A DNA stretch of 6,813 bases from an uncultured Ruminococcus sp. GTDB taxonomy: Bacteria > Bacillota > Clostridia > Oscillospirales > Acutalibacteraceae. The stretch covers positions 1 to 6,813 of the forward strand of contig CACYDZ010000044.1 in the NCBI GenBank assembly GCA_902773265.1, read 5' to 3'. Within the stretch, counting starts at the first letter, position 1. Every line of letters starts with the position of its first letter. Position numbers and translations under genes: made by a program. Below the pieces are notes generated by a model. It was not told the origin of the DNA, searched no databases, and was given only the letters and a program-made list of their open reading frames with translations. Shown here one piece after another: positions 6,649-6,813 of the stretch.

Positions 6649-6673
6649 GAAAAAGTTTTTGTCGAACTTTTTC
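6649..6673 (+). terminator. Possible weak terminator hairpin after the last gene
   Basis: GAAAAAGTT (6649-6657) pairs exactly with AACTTTTTC (6665-6673) around a 7-base loop, beginning 22 bases after the last stop. The stem is A/T-rich. It is followed at once by the CAAAATTTGC hairpin and by a T-rich stretch (GTTTGGATTTTTT, 6696-6708). Together these could end transcription or trim the mRNA, but the low G+C of the stems makes a classical Rho-independent terminator uncertain. Confidence 0.4.
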
Positions 6674-6789
6674 AAAATTTGCATACGCAAATTTTGTTTG
6701 GATTTTTTAGCCGATTAAAGGGCTGTCGCCCTTTAAAATCCTGCTAAGGGGCGTTGCCCCTTAACCCCACAAGCCTTTGAAAAGGCTTG
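6673..6789 (-). repeat. Right copy of the composite multi-hairpin repeat, inverted
   Basis: Read on the - strand, this block repeats the left copy in the same order. On the + strand the hairpins are CAAAATTTGC/GCAAATTTTG (6673-6682/6687-6696, loop ATAC), TTAAAGGGC/GCCCTTTAA (6715-6723/6728-6736, loop TGTC), TAAGGGGC/GCCCCTTA (6745-6752/6756-6763, loop GTT) and CAAGCCTTT/AAAGGCTTG (6770-6778/6781-6789). GGATTTT (6700-6706) can pair with AAAATCC (6735-6741). The spacer at 6699-6715 is the exact reverse complement of 74-90. No gene was seen in 6627-6813. The last 24 bases (6790-6813) contain AAACTTTCAG, also present in the internal copy at 4885-4894, and otherwise show nothing recognisable. Confidence 0.8.
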
Positions 6790-6813
6790 ACCGAAACTTT
6801 CAGTTGTCACAGC

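Noticed and set aside
27..6789. Insertion sequence or transposon with terminal inverted repeats
   Set aside because: There is no transposase or recombinase gene and no target-site duplication can be seen; the outer repeats are composites with an internal third copy.

Overview
The window looks like a piece of a cell-surface polysaccharide (capsule or exopolysaccharide) biosynthesis locus from an AT-rich, Gram-positive-type Firmicute. The AT-rich codon use, the purine-rich AGGGG/GGAGG-type ribosome binding sites and the style of the glycosyltransferases suggest a gut clostridium, possibly Ruminococcus-like. The genus is a weak inference from the sequence alone. The window was read by eye; no database search was run.

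Layout: positions 1-156 are noncoding and packed with short hairpins. Seven genes follow, all on the + strand. They are a GT4-type glycosyltransferase (157-1269), a left-handed beta-helix O-acetyltransferase (1275-1823), two neighbouring related GT2 glycosyltransferases (1813-2832 and 2835-3815) and a Caps_synth/GT32-like sugar transferase (3832-4800). After a 132-base hairpin-rich gap come a third, divergent GT2 glycosyltransferase (4933-5841) and a DUF115/MptE-like protein (5838-6626). Positions 6627-6813 are again noncoding hairpin sequence. Within each block the genes overlap or sit 2-16 bases apart, so they are probably co-transcribed and translationally coupled. No promoter was recognised inside the window.

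How the genes work together: four clear nucleotide-sugar glycosyltransferases, a fifth probable one (Caps_synth) and possibly a sixth (DUF115) would build an oligosaccharide repeat unit on a lipid carrier at the cytoplasmic face of the membrane. The acetyltransferase would add an O-acetyl (or N-acetyl) group. No initiating phosphoglycosyl transferase, Wzx flippase, Wzy polymerase, chain-length regulator or nucleotide-sugar synthesis gene is present. The window is therefore either part of a larger cluster or a self-contained modification cassette that relies on functions elsewhere.

The most unusual feature is noncoding. The operon is bracketed by two copies, in opposite orientation, of a roughly 100-base composite of small hairpins. 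A third, rearranged and partly decayed copy sits in the only sizeable gap inside the operon. Between the two outer copies the stems are preserved while the loops differ in sequence and length. At least one outer base pair has changed on both sides (C-G to T-A), as expected if the folded structure is maintained.
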